DNA from: Pseudomonas pergaminensis
GTDB lineage: Bacteria > Pseudomonadota > Gammaproteobacteria > Pseudomonadales > Pseudomonadaceae
DNA: 64,000 nucleotides
Direction: 5' to 3'
NCBI RefSeq assembly: GCF_024112395.2
Contig: NZ_CP078013.2
Location: 2,294,001-2,358,000, forward strand
Position numbers and translations under genes: made by a program. The notes under the pieces are model-generated. The model did no database searches and was not told the origin of the DNA. It was given only the letters and a program-made list of their open reading frames with translations. Each line of letters opens with the position of its first letter. Position 1 is the stretch's first letter. Shown piece after piece: positions 15,830 to 24,663 of the stretch.

Positions 15830-17725
15830 TTACTTCTGAGCGGTTTTCTGATCCCAGCTCGGGATCTTGAACACCCAGAACGACCCACCCTGTGCCACTG
15901 GCTTGGTCAGCTCAGCCATGTCGCCGCCCCACAGCGGCACTGCGCCGCCATAGCCGACAGTGACGCCGATGTACTGCTCGCCATCCTGCTCCCAAGTGAT
16001 CGGCGGCGAGACGATGCCGCTGCCGGTCTGGAACTTCCACAGCTCCTTGCCGGTTTTCGCATCGAAGGCCTTGAAGAAGCCATCGCCAGTGCCGGTGAAC
16101 ACCAGATTGCCCTTGGTCGCCAGCACGCCGGCCCACAAGGGCAGGTGTTCCTTGTGTTCCCACACCACCTTCCCAGTGGTCGGGTTCATCGCACGCAGGG
16201 TGCCGACGTGGTCGTCATACATGCGCTTGATGCGGAACCCCATGCCCAGGTACGCCGAGCCCTTCTTGTAGTTGACCTCTTCGGTCCAGTATTCCTCTTT
16301 CCACTGGTTGCCAGGGATATAGAACAGGCCGGTGTCCTGGCTGTAGGCCATGGGGTTCCAGTTCTTGCCCCCCAGGAACGGCGGCGAGACTTCCACCGGC
16401 TTGCCCTTGGTTTCACCCGGCAACGGCTTGGCCGGACGCTGGCCTTCGTTTTCCACGGGGCGGCCGGTCTTCAGGTCGATGTGGCTGGCCCAGGTGATGT
16501 TGTCGACAAACGGGAAGGCGTTCTGCAGCTTGCCGTTGTTGCGGTCCACCACATAGAAGAAGCCGTTGCGGTCGGCATGGCCGGTGGCCTTGATGACCTT
16601 GCCGTCCTTGTCCTTGTAGTCGAACAGTACCAGTTCGTTGTTGCCGGAGAAGTCCCAAGCGTCGTTCGGGGTGTGCTGGTAGAACCATTTTACTTCGCCG
16701 GTGCTGGGGTCGACGCCGACCTGGCCGGAGGTGTAGAGGCTGTCGAAATCGTGGGGGTTGCCGTCCTTGGAGGTGCGCGCCCAGGTGTTCCATGGGCCGG
16801 GGTTGCCGGCGCCAACGATGATGGTGTTGGTCTCGACATCGAAGCTCGCACTCTGCCAAGGCGCGCCGCCGCCGTGGCTCCAGGCCTCGACCTTGCCGGT
16901 TTCGGTGGTCGGGTCATCCGGCCACGACGGCGCTTTGACGTCGCCGGTCGGGGTGCTGTCCTTGCCATTCAGGCGGCCCATGTGGCCTTCCACGAACGGG
17001 CGCATCCAGACTTCTTCGCCGGTGTCCGGGTCGCGCGCATACAGCTGGCCGACCACGCCGAATTCATCGCCGGAGCTGCCGTGGATCAGCAGCACCTTGC
17101 CGCTGACTTTGTCTTTGATCAGCACTGGGGCGCCGGTCATGGTGTAGCCGGCGGCGTGGTCACCGAATTTTTTGTTCCACACCACTTTGCCGGTGTTTTT
17201 GTCGAGGGCGATCAGGCGCGCGTCGAGGGTGCCGAAGTAGATCTTGTCGCCAAAGATCGCCGCGCCACGGTTGACCACGTCGCAGCACGGGCGAATGTTG
17301 TCGGGCAGGCGGTGGTTGTAGGTCCACAGGCGCTTGCCGGTCTTCGCATCAAGGGCGAACACGCGGGAATAGGAGCCGGTGACGTAGACCACGCCGTCGC
17401 TGACGATGGCCTGGGATTCCTGGCCGCGCTGCTTCTCATCGCCGAACGAGTACGACCAGGCCGGCGTGAGCTTGAACACGTTCTTGTCGTTGACCTGCGC
17501 CAGTGGGCTCCAACGCTGGGCGTTGGTGCCCATGCCGTATTGCAGCACGTCCTTGGTGGTCAGGTGGTCGTTGGCGATGTCTTCCCAGCTGACATTGCGT
17601 GTCTGCTTCGCTGCGGGGTCGGCAGCGGCATAGCTTGCAGCACTGAGGGACAGGCTGCCCACCAGCAGAAAGGCTTGCACGGCAAGGCTCAAAGGTGAGA
17701 GGGCGGGTAGCGATCTTATTGTCAT
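15830..17725 (-). CDS. exaA: PQQ-dependent alcohol (ethanol) dehydrogenase, ExaA/PedE type
   Basis: Periplasmic eight-bladed quinoprotein, 631 residues, that oxidises primary alcohols to aldehydes and passes electrons to a cytochrome c. It has a signal peptide ending in ASYAA, the vicinal disulfide Cys147-Cys148 (RPCCDVV), and tryptophan-docking repeats such as LDAKTGKRLWTY and DAKTGKELWKF. The catalytic Asp358 is in NDAWDFSGNNE. The residue two after it is Ser360; lanthanide-dependent enzymes (XoxF, PedH) have Asp there, so this is the calcium type. The ATG at 17725 fits the signal peptide; longer frames do not. Divergent from the cytochrome c gene. Confidence 0.94.
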   Translation of the reverse strand: MTIRSLPALSPLSLAVQAFLLVGSLSLSAASYAAADPAAKQTRNVSWEDIANDHLTTKDVLQYGMGTNAQRWSPLAQVNDKNVFKLTPAWSYSFGDEKQRGQESQAIVSDGVVYVTGSYSRVFALDAKTGKRLWTYNHRLPDNIRPCCDVVNRGAAIFGDKIYFGTLDARLIALDKNTGKVVWNKKFGDHAAGYTMTGAPVLIKDKVSGKVLLIHGSSGDEFGVVGQLYARDPDTGEEVWMRPFVEGHMGRLNGKDSTPTGDVKAPSWPDDPTTETGKVEAWSHGGGAPWQSASFDVETNTIIVGAGNPGPWNTWARTSKDGNPHDFDSLYTSGQVGVDPSTGEVKWFYQHTPNDAWDFSGNNELVLFDYKDKDGKVIKATGHADRNGFFYVVDRNNGKLQNAFPFVDNITWASHIDLKTGRPVENEGQRPAKPLPGETKGKPVEVSPPFLGGKNWNPMAYSQDTGLFYIPGNQWKEEYWTEEVNYKKGSAYLGMGFRIKRMYDDHVGTLRAMNPTTGKVVWEHKEHLPLWAGVLATKGNLVFTGTGDGFFKAFDAKTGKELWKFQTGSGIVSPPITWEQDGEQYIGVTVGYGGAVPLWGGDMAELTKPVAQGGSFWVFKIPSWDQKTAQK

Positions 17726-17796
17726 GGTTGCAGTTCCCAGTGGAGGTTTTGGCCTGCACAGGTTGCTGCCTGGATGCGGCGGCGAATACGGAAAAA

Positions 17797-17815
17797 GTCC
17801 CGGTGTTGCCGGGAC
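17797..17815 (-). terminator. Terminator-like hairpin in the exaA leader
   Basis: GTCCCGG and CCGGGAC form a perfect 7-bp stem with a 5-base loop. On the minus strand it is followed by five T. It lies about 72 bp before the exaA start, between the likely promoter and the gene, so it may attenuate exaA or stabilise its mRNA. Confidence 0.5.
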
Positions 17816-17884
17816 AATTTCCCGAACCGCCTCTGATTTAGCAGTGCCCCACAAGGCCTGCTACCAACGGATGAGAACCCGCCC

Positions 17885-17901
17885 ACCAAAGCAGCATACG
17901 G
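17885..17901 (+). promoter_or_regulatory. Candidate regulator-binding motif in the exaA/cytochrome c divergent region
   Basis: ACCAAAGCAGCATACGG, 79 bp before the cytochrome c start. It resembles the nosP-upstream motif ACCCAAGTAGCATAGG with two substitutions and one inserted base. Confidence 0.38.
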
Positions 17902-17979
17902 GTGCCGCCGGGGGCTTCCTAAGATGGTTGCCATAGCCTCTGCGAAGAGGTTTTGCGTGCAATCCTGAGGGAAAAAATA

Positions 17980-18441
17980 ATGACAACAAAACGCAACGCC
18001 TTGATCACCGCCTGCCTGTTTGCCGGCGCGCTCAGTGCCGGTTCCGTCTGGGCCCACGGCAACGTGACACCCACCGCCGTGGAAACCAAAGGCCTTACCC
18101 CGATCAAGGAGGCCGGCGTACCGCTGGACGCCGATGGCTGGGCTGCCACCAACCCCTATCGCACCACCCCGGAGCACGACAAGGCGGTGGAAGTCGGTGC
18201 CTCTGCCTATAACCAGAACTGCGCCGCCTGCCATGGCCTGGAAGCCAAGTCCGGTGGCATCGCCCCCGACCTGCGCATGCTCGACGCCGGTGACGCCGGC
18301 GATGAATGGTTCGTGGAGCGCGTGCGCCACGGCGCCGTGCGCGATGGCCGGGTGTACATGCCGAAAATGGCCGACTACCTGAGCCAGGAAGCCCTGTGGG
18401 CGGTGCGCACCTACCTCGACAGCGTGCACGTCGAGGAGTAA
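17980..18441 (+). CDS. exaB: Periplasmic cytochrome c (ExaB/PedF-type c550)
   Basis: 153 residues with a signal peptide (MTTKRNALITACLFAGALSAGSVWA). One haem site is CAACH at residues 81-85, with a distal Met ligand in RVYMPKMADYL. In the exa/ped system this cytochrome accepts electrons from the PQQ alcohol dehydrogenase and passes them to the oxidase. The ATG at 17980 has GAGG about ten bases upstream. The next gene starts 3 bp after its stop, so it heads an operon of four: cytochrome c, SoxYZ-like carrier, zinc hydrolase and aldehyde dehydrogenase. Confidence 0.9.
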   Translation: MTTKRNALITACLFAGALSAGSVWAHGNVTPTAVETKGLTPIKEAGVPLDADGWAATNPYRTTPEHDKAVEVGASAYNQNCAACHGLEAKSGGIAPDLRMLDAGDAGDEWFVERVRHGAVRDGRVYMPKMADYLSQEALWAVRTYLDSVHVEE

Positions 18442-18444
18442 GCC

Positions 18445-19188
18445 ATGCGCCTGCGTGGGTGGTGGATCTGCTGCTGGCCGGTGCTGGCCTGGGGCGCGCC
18501 CGTGGACCCGGTGCCTTCGGTGATGTGGGCCTACTATCACCAGCGTTTTCTCGACAATGCAGCGTTCGTGTTCGACGAGCGGGTGAAGCTCTTGGCGCCA
18601 CCGTTCGCCGAGGATGCGCGCCAGGTGCCGCTGGAGATCGACGCCCGCGCGTTCAAGGGTGACGTGGTCAGGATCCTTGCCTGGGCCGAGCTGAACCCGC
18701 TGCCGCAGATCGTCGATTTCCAGCCGCTGGAACGCGTGCTGCCGTGGCTGTCGATCCGGATTCGCATCGAGCAGGCCACGCCGTTGCGTGCAGCGGTGTT
18801 GACCAGGGATGGCATGTGGCATGTCGGCTCGACGCTGATCGATGCCGCCGGCGGCGGTTGCACGGCGCCCAGCGTGGTACGCACCCAACCGGGTTGGGAG
18901 GAGCACCTGGGCGAAGTGCTGGGCGGCCGTTACCCGCGCGCCGAGTTCAGCCGCGTGAAGCTGCAAGTTGCCCACCCGATGGACAACGGCATGGTCAGCG
19001 GCATTCCCGAATTCTTTATCCACCAGGCCGAGCTGCGCGGTGACGACAACCGGCTATTGGCGCGCCTGGAGCTGTTTCCTGCGGTCAGCGAAAACCCCAA
19101 CCTGGCCTTTGATATCGAAGGTGCAGGCGCCACGCGCCTGACCCTGCGCGACACCAGCGGCAGCCAGTTCGAGGCGGCCATCCCATGA
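18445..19188 (+). CDS. Quinoprotein dehydrogenase-associated SoxYZ-like carrier
   Basis: 247 residues. A short N-terminal signal (MRLRGWWICCWPVLAWGAP) precedes a SoxY-like domain whose carrier cysteine is Cys139 in AAGGGCTAPS; in SoxY the carrier Cys lies in a GGCG swinging arm. The second half (about 150-245, HPMDNGMVSGIPEFFI) is SoxZ-like. It is thus a SoxY-SoxZ fusion of the type recorded beside quinoprotein dehydrogenases. What it carries is not known. Its end overlaps the next start by four bases (ATGA), implying translational coupling. Confidence 0.88.
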   Translation: MRLRGWWICCWPVLAWGAPVDPVPSVMWAYYHQRFLDNAAFVFDERVKLLAPPFAEDARQVPLEIDARAFKGDVVRILAWAELNPLPQIVDFQPLERVLPWLSIRIRIEQATPLRAAVLTRDGMWHVGSTLIDAAGGGCTAPSVVRTQPGWEEHLGEVLGGRYPRAEFSRVKLQVAHPMDNGMVSGIPEFFIHQAELRGDDNRLLARLELFPAVSENPNLAFDIEGAGATRLTLRDTSGSQFEAAIP

Positions 19189-20123
19189 ACCTGCGCTGGA
19201 TTCTGTTGTGGCTGGTGCTCTTCAGCCTGCCGGCGCTGGCGGAGCTGGATTACGCCCTCGCACCCCGTTTGATCGCCGACAACACCTGGTTGCTGGAAGG
19301 CAGCACCGACAATTTCGCCAAGGCCAACGGCGGCAACGTCGTCAATGTCGGGTTCATCGTCACCGAAGCCGGCGTGGTGGTGATCGACACCGGGCCGTCC
19401 AGGCGCTACGGCGAAGCCCTGCGCCAGGCCATCGCCCGCGTCACCGACAAACCGGTGATCCAGGTGTTGCTGACTCACCACCACCCCGACCATGCACTGG
19501 GCAACCAAGCCTTCAAGGACGTGCCCATCGGTGCCCTGGCCGGCACCACCGTGTTGCTGCATGAGCAGGGCGACAGCATGGCCGAGAACCTGTACCGCAT
19601 GGTCGGCGACTGGATGCGCGGTACCGAAGTGGTAATGCCCAACCAGACCCTGCAACCCGGCGTGAAAAGCTTCGGCAGCCACGACCTGCAACTGCTGCAG
19701 CTGCGCGGCCATACCGGTGCCGACCTAGCGATCTTCGACCAGAAGACCGGCGTGCTGTTTGCCGGTGACCTGGTGTTTTACCAACGTGCGCTCACCACGC
19801 CTCATTCACCGGGGCTGCTGATCTGGCTGGCGGATATCGCCACTCTGCAAGGTTTGCCCTGGACGCTGATCGTACCCGGCCACGGCCCTATCGCGACCGA
19901 CGCCAAACCCTTCGAGCAGATGCGCGACTACCTCACCTGGCTCGACCAATTGCTGCGCGACGCCGCCGCACAGGGCAGCGACATGTCGGAGCTGATCCGC
20001 AGCCCGATTCCCGAGCGTTTCGCCGCCATCAGTCTCAGTCGCTATGAGCTGATCCGCAGCGTGACCCACCTGTACCCCCACTACGAACGCACCCAGATGC
20101 AGCCCATCAACACCCAACAATAA
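19185..20123 (+). CDS. Quinoprotein relay system zinc metallohydrolase (MBL fold)
   Basis: 312 residues with a signal peptide ([19 protein letters not shown]) and a metallo-beta-lactamase fold. The zinc motif is THHHPDH at about 97-103, further ligands being the His in [11 protein letters not shown], the Asp in LFAGDLVFY and the His in IVPGHGPI. It belongs to the hydrolases found with CXXCW proteins and SoxYZ-like carriers in quinoprotein clusters, and is predicted to act in the periplasm, perhaps on the carrier-bound group. Overlaps the carrier gene by four bases and precedes the aldehyde dehydrogenase by 14 bp. Confidence 0.88.
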   Translation: MNLRWILLWLVLFSLPALAELDYALAPRLIADNTWLLEGSTDNFAKANGGNVVNVGFIVTEAGVVVIDTGPSRRYGEALRQAIARVTDKPVIQVLLTHHHPDHALGNQAFKDVPIGALAGTTVLLHEQGDSMAENLYRMVGDWMRGTEVVMPNQTLQPGVKSFGSHDLQLLQLRGHTGADLAIFDQKTGVLFAGDLVFYQRALTTPHSPGLLIWLADIATLQGLPWTLIVPGHGPIATDAKPFEQMRDYLTWLDQLLRDAAAQGSDMSELIRSPIPERFAAISLSRYELIRSVTHLYPHYERTQMQPINTQQ

Positions 20124-20137
20124 GCAGAGGCCTTACC

Positions 20138-21658
20138 ATGATCTACGCCCAACCTGGCACCCCCGGCGCCATCGTCAGCTTCAAGCCGCGCTACGGCAAT
20201 TACATCGGCGGTGAGTTTGTCGCGCCGATCAAGGGTGAGTACTTCACCAATACTTCGCCGGTAACTGGCGAAGTGATTGCCGAATTCCCGCGCTCCAGCG
20301 CCGCCGATATCGACAAGGCCCTCGACGCCGCGCACGCGGCTGCCGATGCCTGGGGCAAGACCTCGGCCCAGGACCGTTCCCTGGTGCTGCTGAAAATCGC
20401 CGACCGCATCGAACAGCACCTCGAAGCACTGGCCGTGGCCGAGACCTGGGACAACGGCAAGGCCGTGCGCGAAACCCTCAACGCCGACGTGCCCCTGGCC
20501 GCTGACCATTTCCGTTACTTCGCTGGCTGCATCCGGGCCCAGGAAGGCGGCGCCGCCGAGATCAACGAGCTGACCGCCGCCTACCACTTCCACGAGCCCT
20601 TGGGCGTGGTTGGGCAAATCATCCCGTGGAACTTCCCGCTGCTGATGGCCGCGTGGAAACTCGCACCGGCCTTAGCCGCCGGTAACTGCATCGTGCTCAA
20701 GCCAGCCGAGCAGACGCCGCTGTCGATCATGGTGTTTGCCGAGCTGATCGGCGACCTGCTGCCGCCTGGCGTGCTGAACATCGTGCACGGCTTTGGTCGC
20801 GAAGCGGGGGAGGCGCTGGCCACCAGCAAGCGCATCGCCAAAATCGCCTTTACCGGCTCCACCCCGGTGGGCGCGCACATCATGCATGCGGCCGCCGAGA
20901 ACATCATTCCGTCCACCGTGGAGCTGGGCGGCAAGTCGCCGAATATCTTCTTTGAAGACATCATGCAGGCCGAGCCGCAATTCATCGAAAAAGCCGCCGA
21001 AGGCCTGGTACTGGCGTTCTTCAACCAGGGCGAAGTGTGCACCTGCCCATCACGCGCGCTGGTGCAGGAGTCGATCTACGATGCGTTCATGGCCGAGGTG
21101 ATGAAAAAGATCGTCAAGATCAAGCGCGGCAACCCGCTGGACACCGAGACCATGGTGGGCGCCCAGGCGTCCGAGCAGCAATACGACAAGATCCTCTCCT
21201 ACCTGAAGATCGCCCAGGAGGAGGGCGCGGTGCTGCTCACCGGTGGCGCGGCCGAGCGTTTGGAAGGAGACCTCTCCAGCGGCTATTACATCCAGCCGAC
21301 CCTGCTCAAGGGGCACAACAAGATGCGCGTGTTCCAAGAAGAAATCTTCGGGCCGGTGGTGGGCGTGACCACCTTCAAGGACGAAGCCGAAGCCCTGGCG
21401 ATTGCCAACGACAGCGAGTTCGGCCTGGGTGCCGGCCTGTGGACCCGCGACATCAACCGCGCCTACCGCATGGGCCGGGCGATCAAGGCGGGACGGGTGT
21501 GGACCAATTGCTATCACCTGTACCCCGCGCATGCAGCCTTTGGCGGTTACAAGAAGTCGGGCGTCGGGCGTGAGAACCACAAGATGATGCTCGACCATTA
21601 TCAGCAGACCAAAAACCTGCTGGTGAGCTACGACATCAACCCGCTGGGCTTCTTCTGA
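20138..21658 (+). CDS. exaC: NAD-dependent aldehyde dehydrogenase (ExaC-type)
   Basis: 506 residues, standard ALDH length. Motifs include [14 protein letters not shown], the NAD-site AFTGSTPVG, the catalytic Glu262 in VELGGKSPN, and the nucleophile in [11 protein letters not shown] (Cys301, with Cys303 nearby). The C-terminus has [10 protein letters not shown]. It converts acetaldehyde and other aldehydes formed by the PQQ dehydrogenase into acids in the cytoplasm. It is the last gene of the cytochrome c operon and is followed by a REPIN. Confidence 0.93.
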   Translation: MIYAQPGTPGAIVSFKPRYGNYIGGEFVAPIKGEYFTNTSPVTGEVIAEFPRSSAADIDKALDAAHAAADAWGKTSAQDRSLVLLKIADRIEQHLEALAVAETWDNGKAVRETLNADVPLAADHFRYFAGCIRAQEGGAAEINELTAAYHFHEPLGVVGQIIPWNFPLLMAAWKLAPALAAGNCIVLKPAEQTPLSIMVFAELIGDLLPPGVLNIVHGFGREAGEALATSKRIAKIAFTGSTPVGAHIMHAAAENIIPSTVELGGKSPNIFFEDIMQAEPQFIEKAAEGLVLAFFNQGEVCTCPSRALVQESIYDAFMAEVMKKIVKIKRGNPLDTETMVGAQASEQQYDKILSYLKIAQEEGAVLLTGGAAERLEGDLSSGYYIQPTLLKGHNKMRVFQEEIFGPVVGVTTFKDEAEALAIANDSEFGLGAGLWTRDINRAYRMGRAIKAGRVWTNCYHLYPAHAAFGGYKKSGVGRENHKMMLDHYQQTKNLLVSYDINPLGFF

Positions 21659-21674
21659 TTCAACGCGGTCAAAA

Positions 21675-21768
21675 CTGTGGGAGCGGGCTTGCTCGCGAAA
21701 GCGGTGGATCAGTCAACCTATATGTGGCTGACACACCCTATTCGCGAGCAAGCCCGCTCCCACATTTT
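21675..21768. repeat. REP inverted pair (REPIN)
   Basis: CTGTGGGAGCGGGCTTGCTC and the opposed GAGCAAGCCCGCTCCCACA, about 50 bp apart, between the aldehyde dehydrogenase gene and pqqA. Confidence 0.9.
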
Positions 21769-21804
21769 GACTTCTGTACATTCGCGACTAATGCAGTGTC
21801 TTCG

Positions 21805-21825
21805 CTACTTCGAAAGTAGTATTCG
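21805..21825 (+). promoter_or_regulatory. Inverted repeat upstream of pqqA
   Basis: CTACTT-CGA-AAGTAG is a perfect 6-bp inverted repeat. Its right half continues as AAAGTAGTA, shared with the motif upstream of the EraR-like gene. It ends about 67 bp before pqqA and is a candidate operator. Confidence 0.4.
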
Positions 21826-21892
21826 CCCTCTCAACCTCACATGCATTAATGCCTATACCGGAACCCTCCGGCCCAACAAGAGGACTGCCCCC

Positions 21893-21964
21893 ATGTGGAC
21901 CAAACCTGCGTTTACCGACCTGCGTATCGGCTTCGAAGTCACGATGTACTTCGCTAGCCGCTGA
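21893..21964 (+). CDS. pqqA: PQQ precursor peptide PqqA
   Basis: A 23-residue peptide: [10 protein letters not shown] at the start, then [13 protein letters not shown]. It carries the conserved E-V-T-M-Y motif whose Glu and Tyr are cross-linked by PqqE to become PQQ. An AGAGGA site lies about 9 bases upstream of the ATG. The other pqq genes (B, C, D, E) are not in this window, so this is a lone copy inside the alcohol oxidation cluster, probably serving to raise PQQ supply when exaA is on. In P. aeruginosa the full pqq set follows exaC at this point. Confidence 0.95.
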   Translation: MWTKPAFTDLRIGFEVTMYFASR

Positions 21965-22068
21965 CTGCGGGTGCTGTCGGAAGGATGCCTCTTTGGTCTG
22001 ATTGCATTCGCAGCCGGATGGGTTAGTGTGGAGCGCATTCTTCCAAAATAATAAAAACAGGCTTTCCA

Positions 22069-23232
22069 ATGAGCCCTAATCTGAGCCTTCTGCGTAAATT
22101 CGTCTCGCCTGAAATCATCTTTGGTGCCGGTTGCCGGCACAACGTTGGCAACTACGCCAAGACCTTCGGCGCGCGCAAGGTGCTGGTGGTCAGCGACCCC
22201 GGTGTGATCGCCGCCGGTTGGGTCGCCGATGTGGAAGCCAGCCTGCAAGCCATCGGCATCGACTACTGCCTGTACACCGCCGTGTCCCCCAACCCGCGTG
22301 TCGAAGAAGTGATGCTCGGTGCCGAGGTGTACCGCGAAAACCACTGCGACGTGATCGTCGCCATCGGCGGCGGTAGCCCCATGGATTGCGGCAAGGCCAT
22401 CGGCATTGTGGTGGCCCACGGGCGCAGCATCCTCGAATTCGAAGGTGTCGACACCCTTCGCGTGCCCAGCCCGCCATTGATCCTGATTCCGACCACCGCC
22501 GGCACCTCGGCGGATGTCTCGCAGTTCGTGATCATCTCCAATCAGCAGGAGCGCATGAAGTTCTCCATCGTCAGCAAGGCCGTGGTGCCGGATGTGTCGC
22601 TGATCGACCCGGAAACCACCGCCAGCATGGACCCGTTCCTGTCCGCCTGCACCGGCATCGACGCGTTGGTGCATGCCATCGAAGCGTTCGTTTCCACCGG
22701 TCATGGCCCGCTGACGGACCCCCATGCGCTGGAGGCGATGCGGTTGATCAACGGCAACCTGGTGCAGATGATCGCCAACCCCAGCGACATCGCCCTGCGT
22801 GAGAAAATCATGCTGGGCAGCATGCAGGCCGGGCTGGCGTTTTCCAATGCGATCCTGGGCGCGGTGCACGCCATGTCCCACAGCCTGGGGGGCTTCCTCG
22901 ACTTGCCCCACGGGCTGTGCAACGCGGTGCTGGTCGAGCATGTGGTGGCGTTCAACTACAGCTCGGCGCCGGAGCGTTTCAAGGTGATTGCCGAGACGTT
23001 CGGCATCGACTGCCGGGGCCTCAACCATCGACAAATCTGCGCGCGGCTGGTGGACCATCTGATCGCGCTCAAGCACGCGATCGGCTTCAACGAAACCCTC
23101 GGCCTTCACGGCGTGCGCGTGGCGGATATTCCGTTCCTGTCCCAGCATGCGATGCACGACCCGTGCATCCTCACCAACCCGCGTGAGTCCAGCCAGCGTG
23201 ACGTCGAGGTCGTCTATGGCGAAGCTCTCTGA
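22069..23232 (+). CDS. ercA: Iron-containing alcohol dehydrogenase ErcA
   Basis: 387-residue member of the Fe-dependent (group III) alcohol dehydrogenases. It has the nucleotide loop AIGGGSPMDCGKAI, then TTAGTSADVS, TGIDALVHAIEAF, and the metal-binding His residues in MSHSLGGFLDLPHGLCNAVL and related positions. In P. aeruginosa the ercA gene next to ercS is needed for normal induction of the ethanol oxidation regulon, apparently as part of sensing rather than bulk catabolism. It overlaps the ercS start by 17 bp. Confidence 0.9.
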   Translation: MSPNLSLLRKFVSPEIIFGAGCRHNVGNYAKTFGARKVLVVSDPGVIAAGWVADVEASLQAIGIDYCLYTAVSPNPRVEEVMLGAEVYRENHCDVIVAIGGGSPMDCGKAIGIVVAHGRSILEFEGVDTLRVPSPPLILIPTTAGTSADVSQFVIISNQQERMKFSIVSKAVVPDVSLIDPETTASMDPFLSACTGIDALVHAIEAFVSTGHGPLTDPHALEAMRLINGNLVQMIANPSDIALREKIMLGSMQAGLAFSNAILGAVHAMSHSLGGFLDLPHGLCNAVLVEHVVAFNYSSAPERFKVIAETFGIDCRGLNHRQICARLVDHLIALKHAIGFNETLGLHGVRVADIPFLSQHAMHDPCILTNPRESSQRDVEVVYGEAL

Positions 23233-24586
23233 CGACCAGCAACGTGCCCTTGCCGGGCTCTTGGGGCTGGGCAACCATTCGGCACGCAAGAGCCACTACC
23301 CGGAACTCACCGCCCGGCTGGATGAGCTGGAGGCCGAGCGCAAGCGTTATATCCGCCTCAACGACGAGCTGGAACAACGCGTCGCCGCGCGCACCGACGA
23401 GTTGCTGGAAGCCAACCACAACCTGCAACAGCAGATTGCCCAGCGCGAGCAGATCGAACAGGACCTGCGCGACGCCCGCGACGCCGCCCAGGCGGCCAAC
23501 CGCAGCAAAGACAAATACCTGGCCGCCGCCAGCCATGACCTGTTGCAGCCGCTCAACGCCGCACGGCTGTTGATCGCCACCCTGCGTGAGCGCCAGTTGC
23601 CTAGCGTCGAGCAGGTGCTGGTGGAACGCACGCACCAGGCGCTGGAAGGCGCCGAGGATTTGCTCACCGACTTGCTGGACATCTCACGACTCGACCAGGC
23701 CGCAGTCAAGCCGGATGTGGCGCTGTATCGCCTCGACGAGCTGTTCGCACCGCTGGTCTCGGAATTTCAATCGGTGGCCCAGGCGGCGGGCTTGAACCTG
23801 CGGGTGCACACCGGGCCTTATGCGATCAGCACCGACTTGCGGCTGCTGACGCGGATCCTGCGTAATTTCCTCAGCAACGCCTGCCGCTATACCGACGAAG
23901 GTTGCATCCTGCTGGGCGCGCGCAAGCGGGGCGATTGCCTGCGCCTGGAAGTGTGGGACACCGGGCGCGGGATTGCGGCGGACCGGCTGCAGGCGATTTT
24001 CCTCGAGTTCAACCAGCTCGACGTCGGCCGCGCGGCGGACCGCAAGGGCGTAGGGTTGGGCTTGGCGATTGTGGAGCGTATCGCCGAGATTTTGCGGTAC
24101 CCGATTGCCGTGCGCTCCTGGCCGGGGCGCGGTTCAATGTTCAGTATCGAGGTACCGTTGAGTGCCGACATGCCCCTGCCGATCAGCCAGTTGCCGGTGC
24201 AGCCGACCACCGGCAACCCCTTGCCGGGGCGGCGTTTGCTGGTGATCGATAATGAGGTGAGCATCCTCGAAAGCATGCGCGCGCTGCTCGGGCAGTGGGG
24301 GTGTGAAGTGGTCACCGCCACTGACCAGGCGGGTGCGTTGCTGGCGCTGCAGGGCCGGGCGCCGGAGCTGATCCTGGCGGACTATCACTTGGACCACGGG
24401 GTGGTGGGCTGCGCGGTGGTCAAGCACCTGCGCGAGCATTTCGAGCAGAAAATCCCGGCCGTGATCATCACGGCAGACCGTACCGACCAATGCCGACGCG
24501 CCCTTCGCCGGCTGGAAGCGCCCTTGTTGAACAAGCCGGTCAAGCCCGGCAAGTTACGCGCGGTGCTCAGCCAGTTATTGGCCTAG
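23216..24586 (+). CDS. ercS: Hybrid sensor kinase ErcS (short form)
   Basis: 456-residue soluble hybrid kinase. A coiled N-terminal segment (about 25-90) leads to HisKA with LAAASHDLLQPLNAARLL and HATPase motifs NFLSNACRYT, DTGRGI and GVGLGLAIVERI. A C-terminal receiver has its Asp in LILADYHLDH and Lys in LLNKPVKPG. No PAS domain is visible before the kinase core, unlike NahK in this window. The overlap with ercA indicates co-translation. It is the last clear gene of the alcohol oxidation locus. Confidence 0.85.
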   Translation: MAKLSDDQQRALAGLLGLGNHSARKSHYPELTARLDELEAERKRYIRLNDELEQRVAARTDELLEANHNLQQQIAQREQIEQDLRDARDAAQAANRSKDKYLAAASHDLLQPLNAARLLIATLRERQLPSVEQVLVERTHQALEGAEDLLTDLLDISRLDQAAVKPDVALYRLDELFAPLVSEFQSVAQAAGLNLRVHTGPYAISTDLRLLTRILRNFLSNACRYTDEGCILLGARKRGDCLRLEVWDTGRGIAADRLQAIFLEFNQLDVGRAADRKGVGLGLAIVERIAEILRYPIAVRSWPGRGSMFSIEVPLSADMPLPISQLPVQPTTGNPLPGRRLLVIDNEVSILESMRALLGQWGCEVVTATDQAGALLALQGRAPELILADYHLDHGVVGCAVVKHLREHFEQKIPAVIITADRTDQCRRALRRLEAPLLNKPVKPGKLRAVLSQLLA

Positions 24587-24589
24587 GGC

Positions 24590-24605
24590 GTTGACACCTG
24601 TCAAC
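24590..24605. promoter_or_regulatory. Perfect inverted repeat overlapping a TTGACA box
   Basis: GTTGACA-CC-TGTCAAC lies in the 77-bp gap between ercS and the DASS transporter. It contains a consensus -35 hexamer, so it may be an operator over the transporter promoter. Confidence 0.4.
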
Positions 24606-24663
24606 ACGCCGCGCGGCGCTTTGCCTCATGCTCAAGGCCTGATCTAGAGCCTTGGAGCACCCC

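Noticed and set aside
15809..17698. Long open frame on the plus strand opposite exaA (629 codons)
   Set aside because: Antisense shadow of a clear quinoprotein gene.
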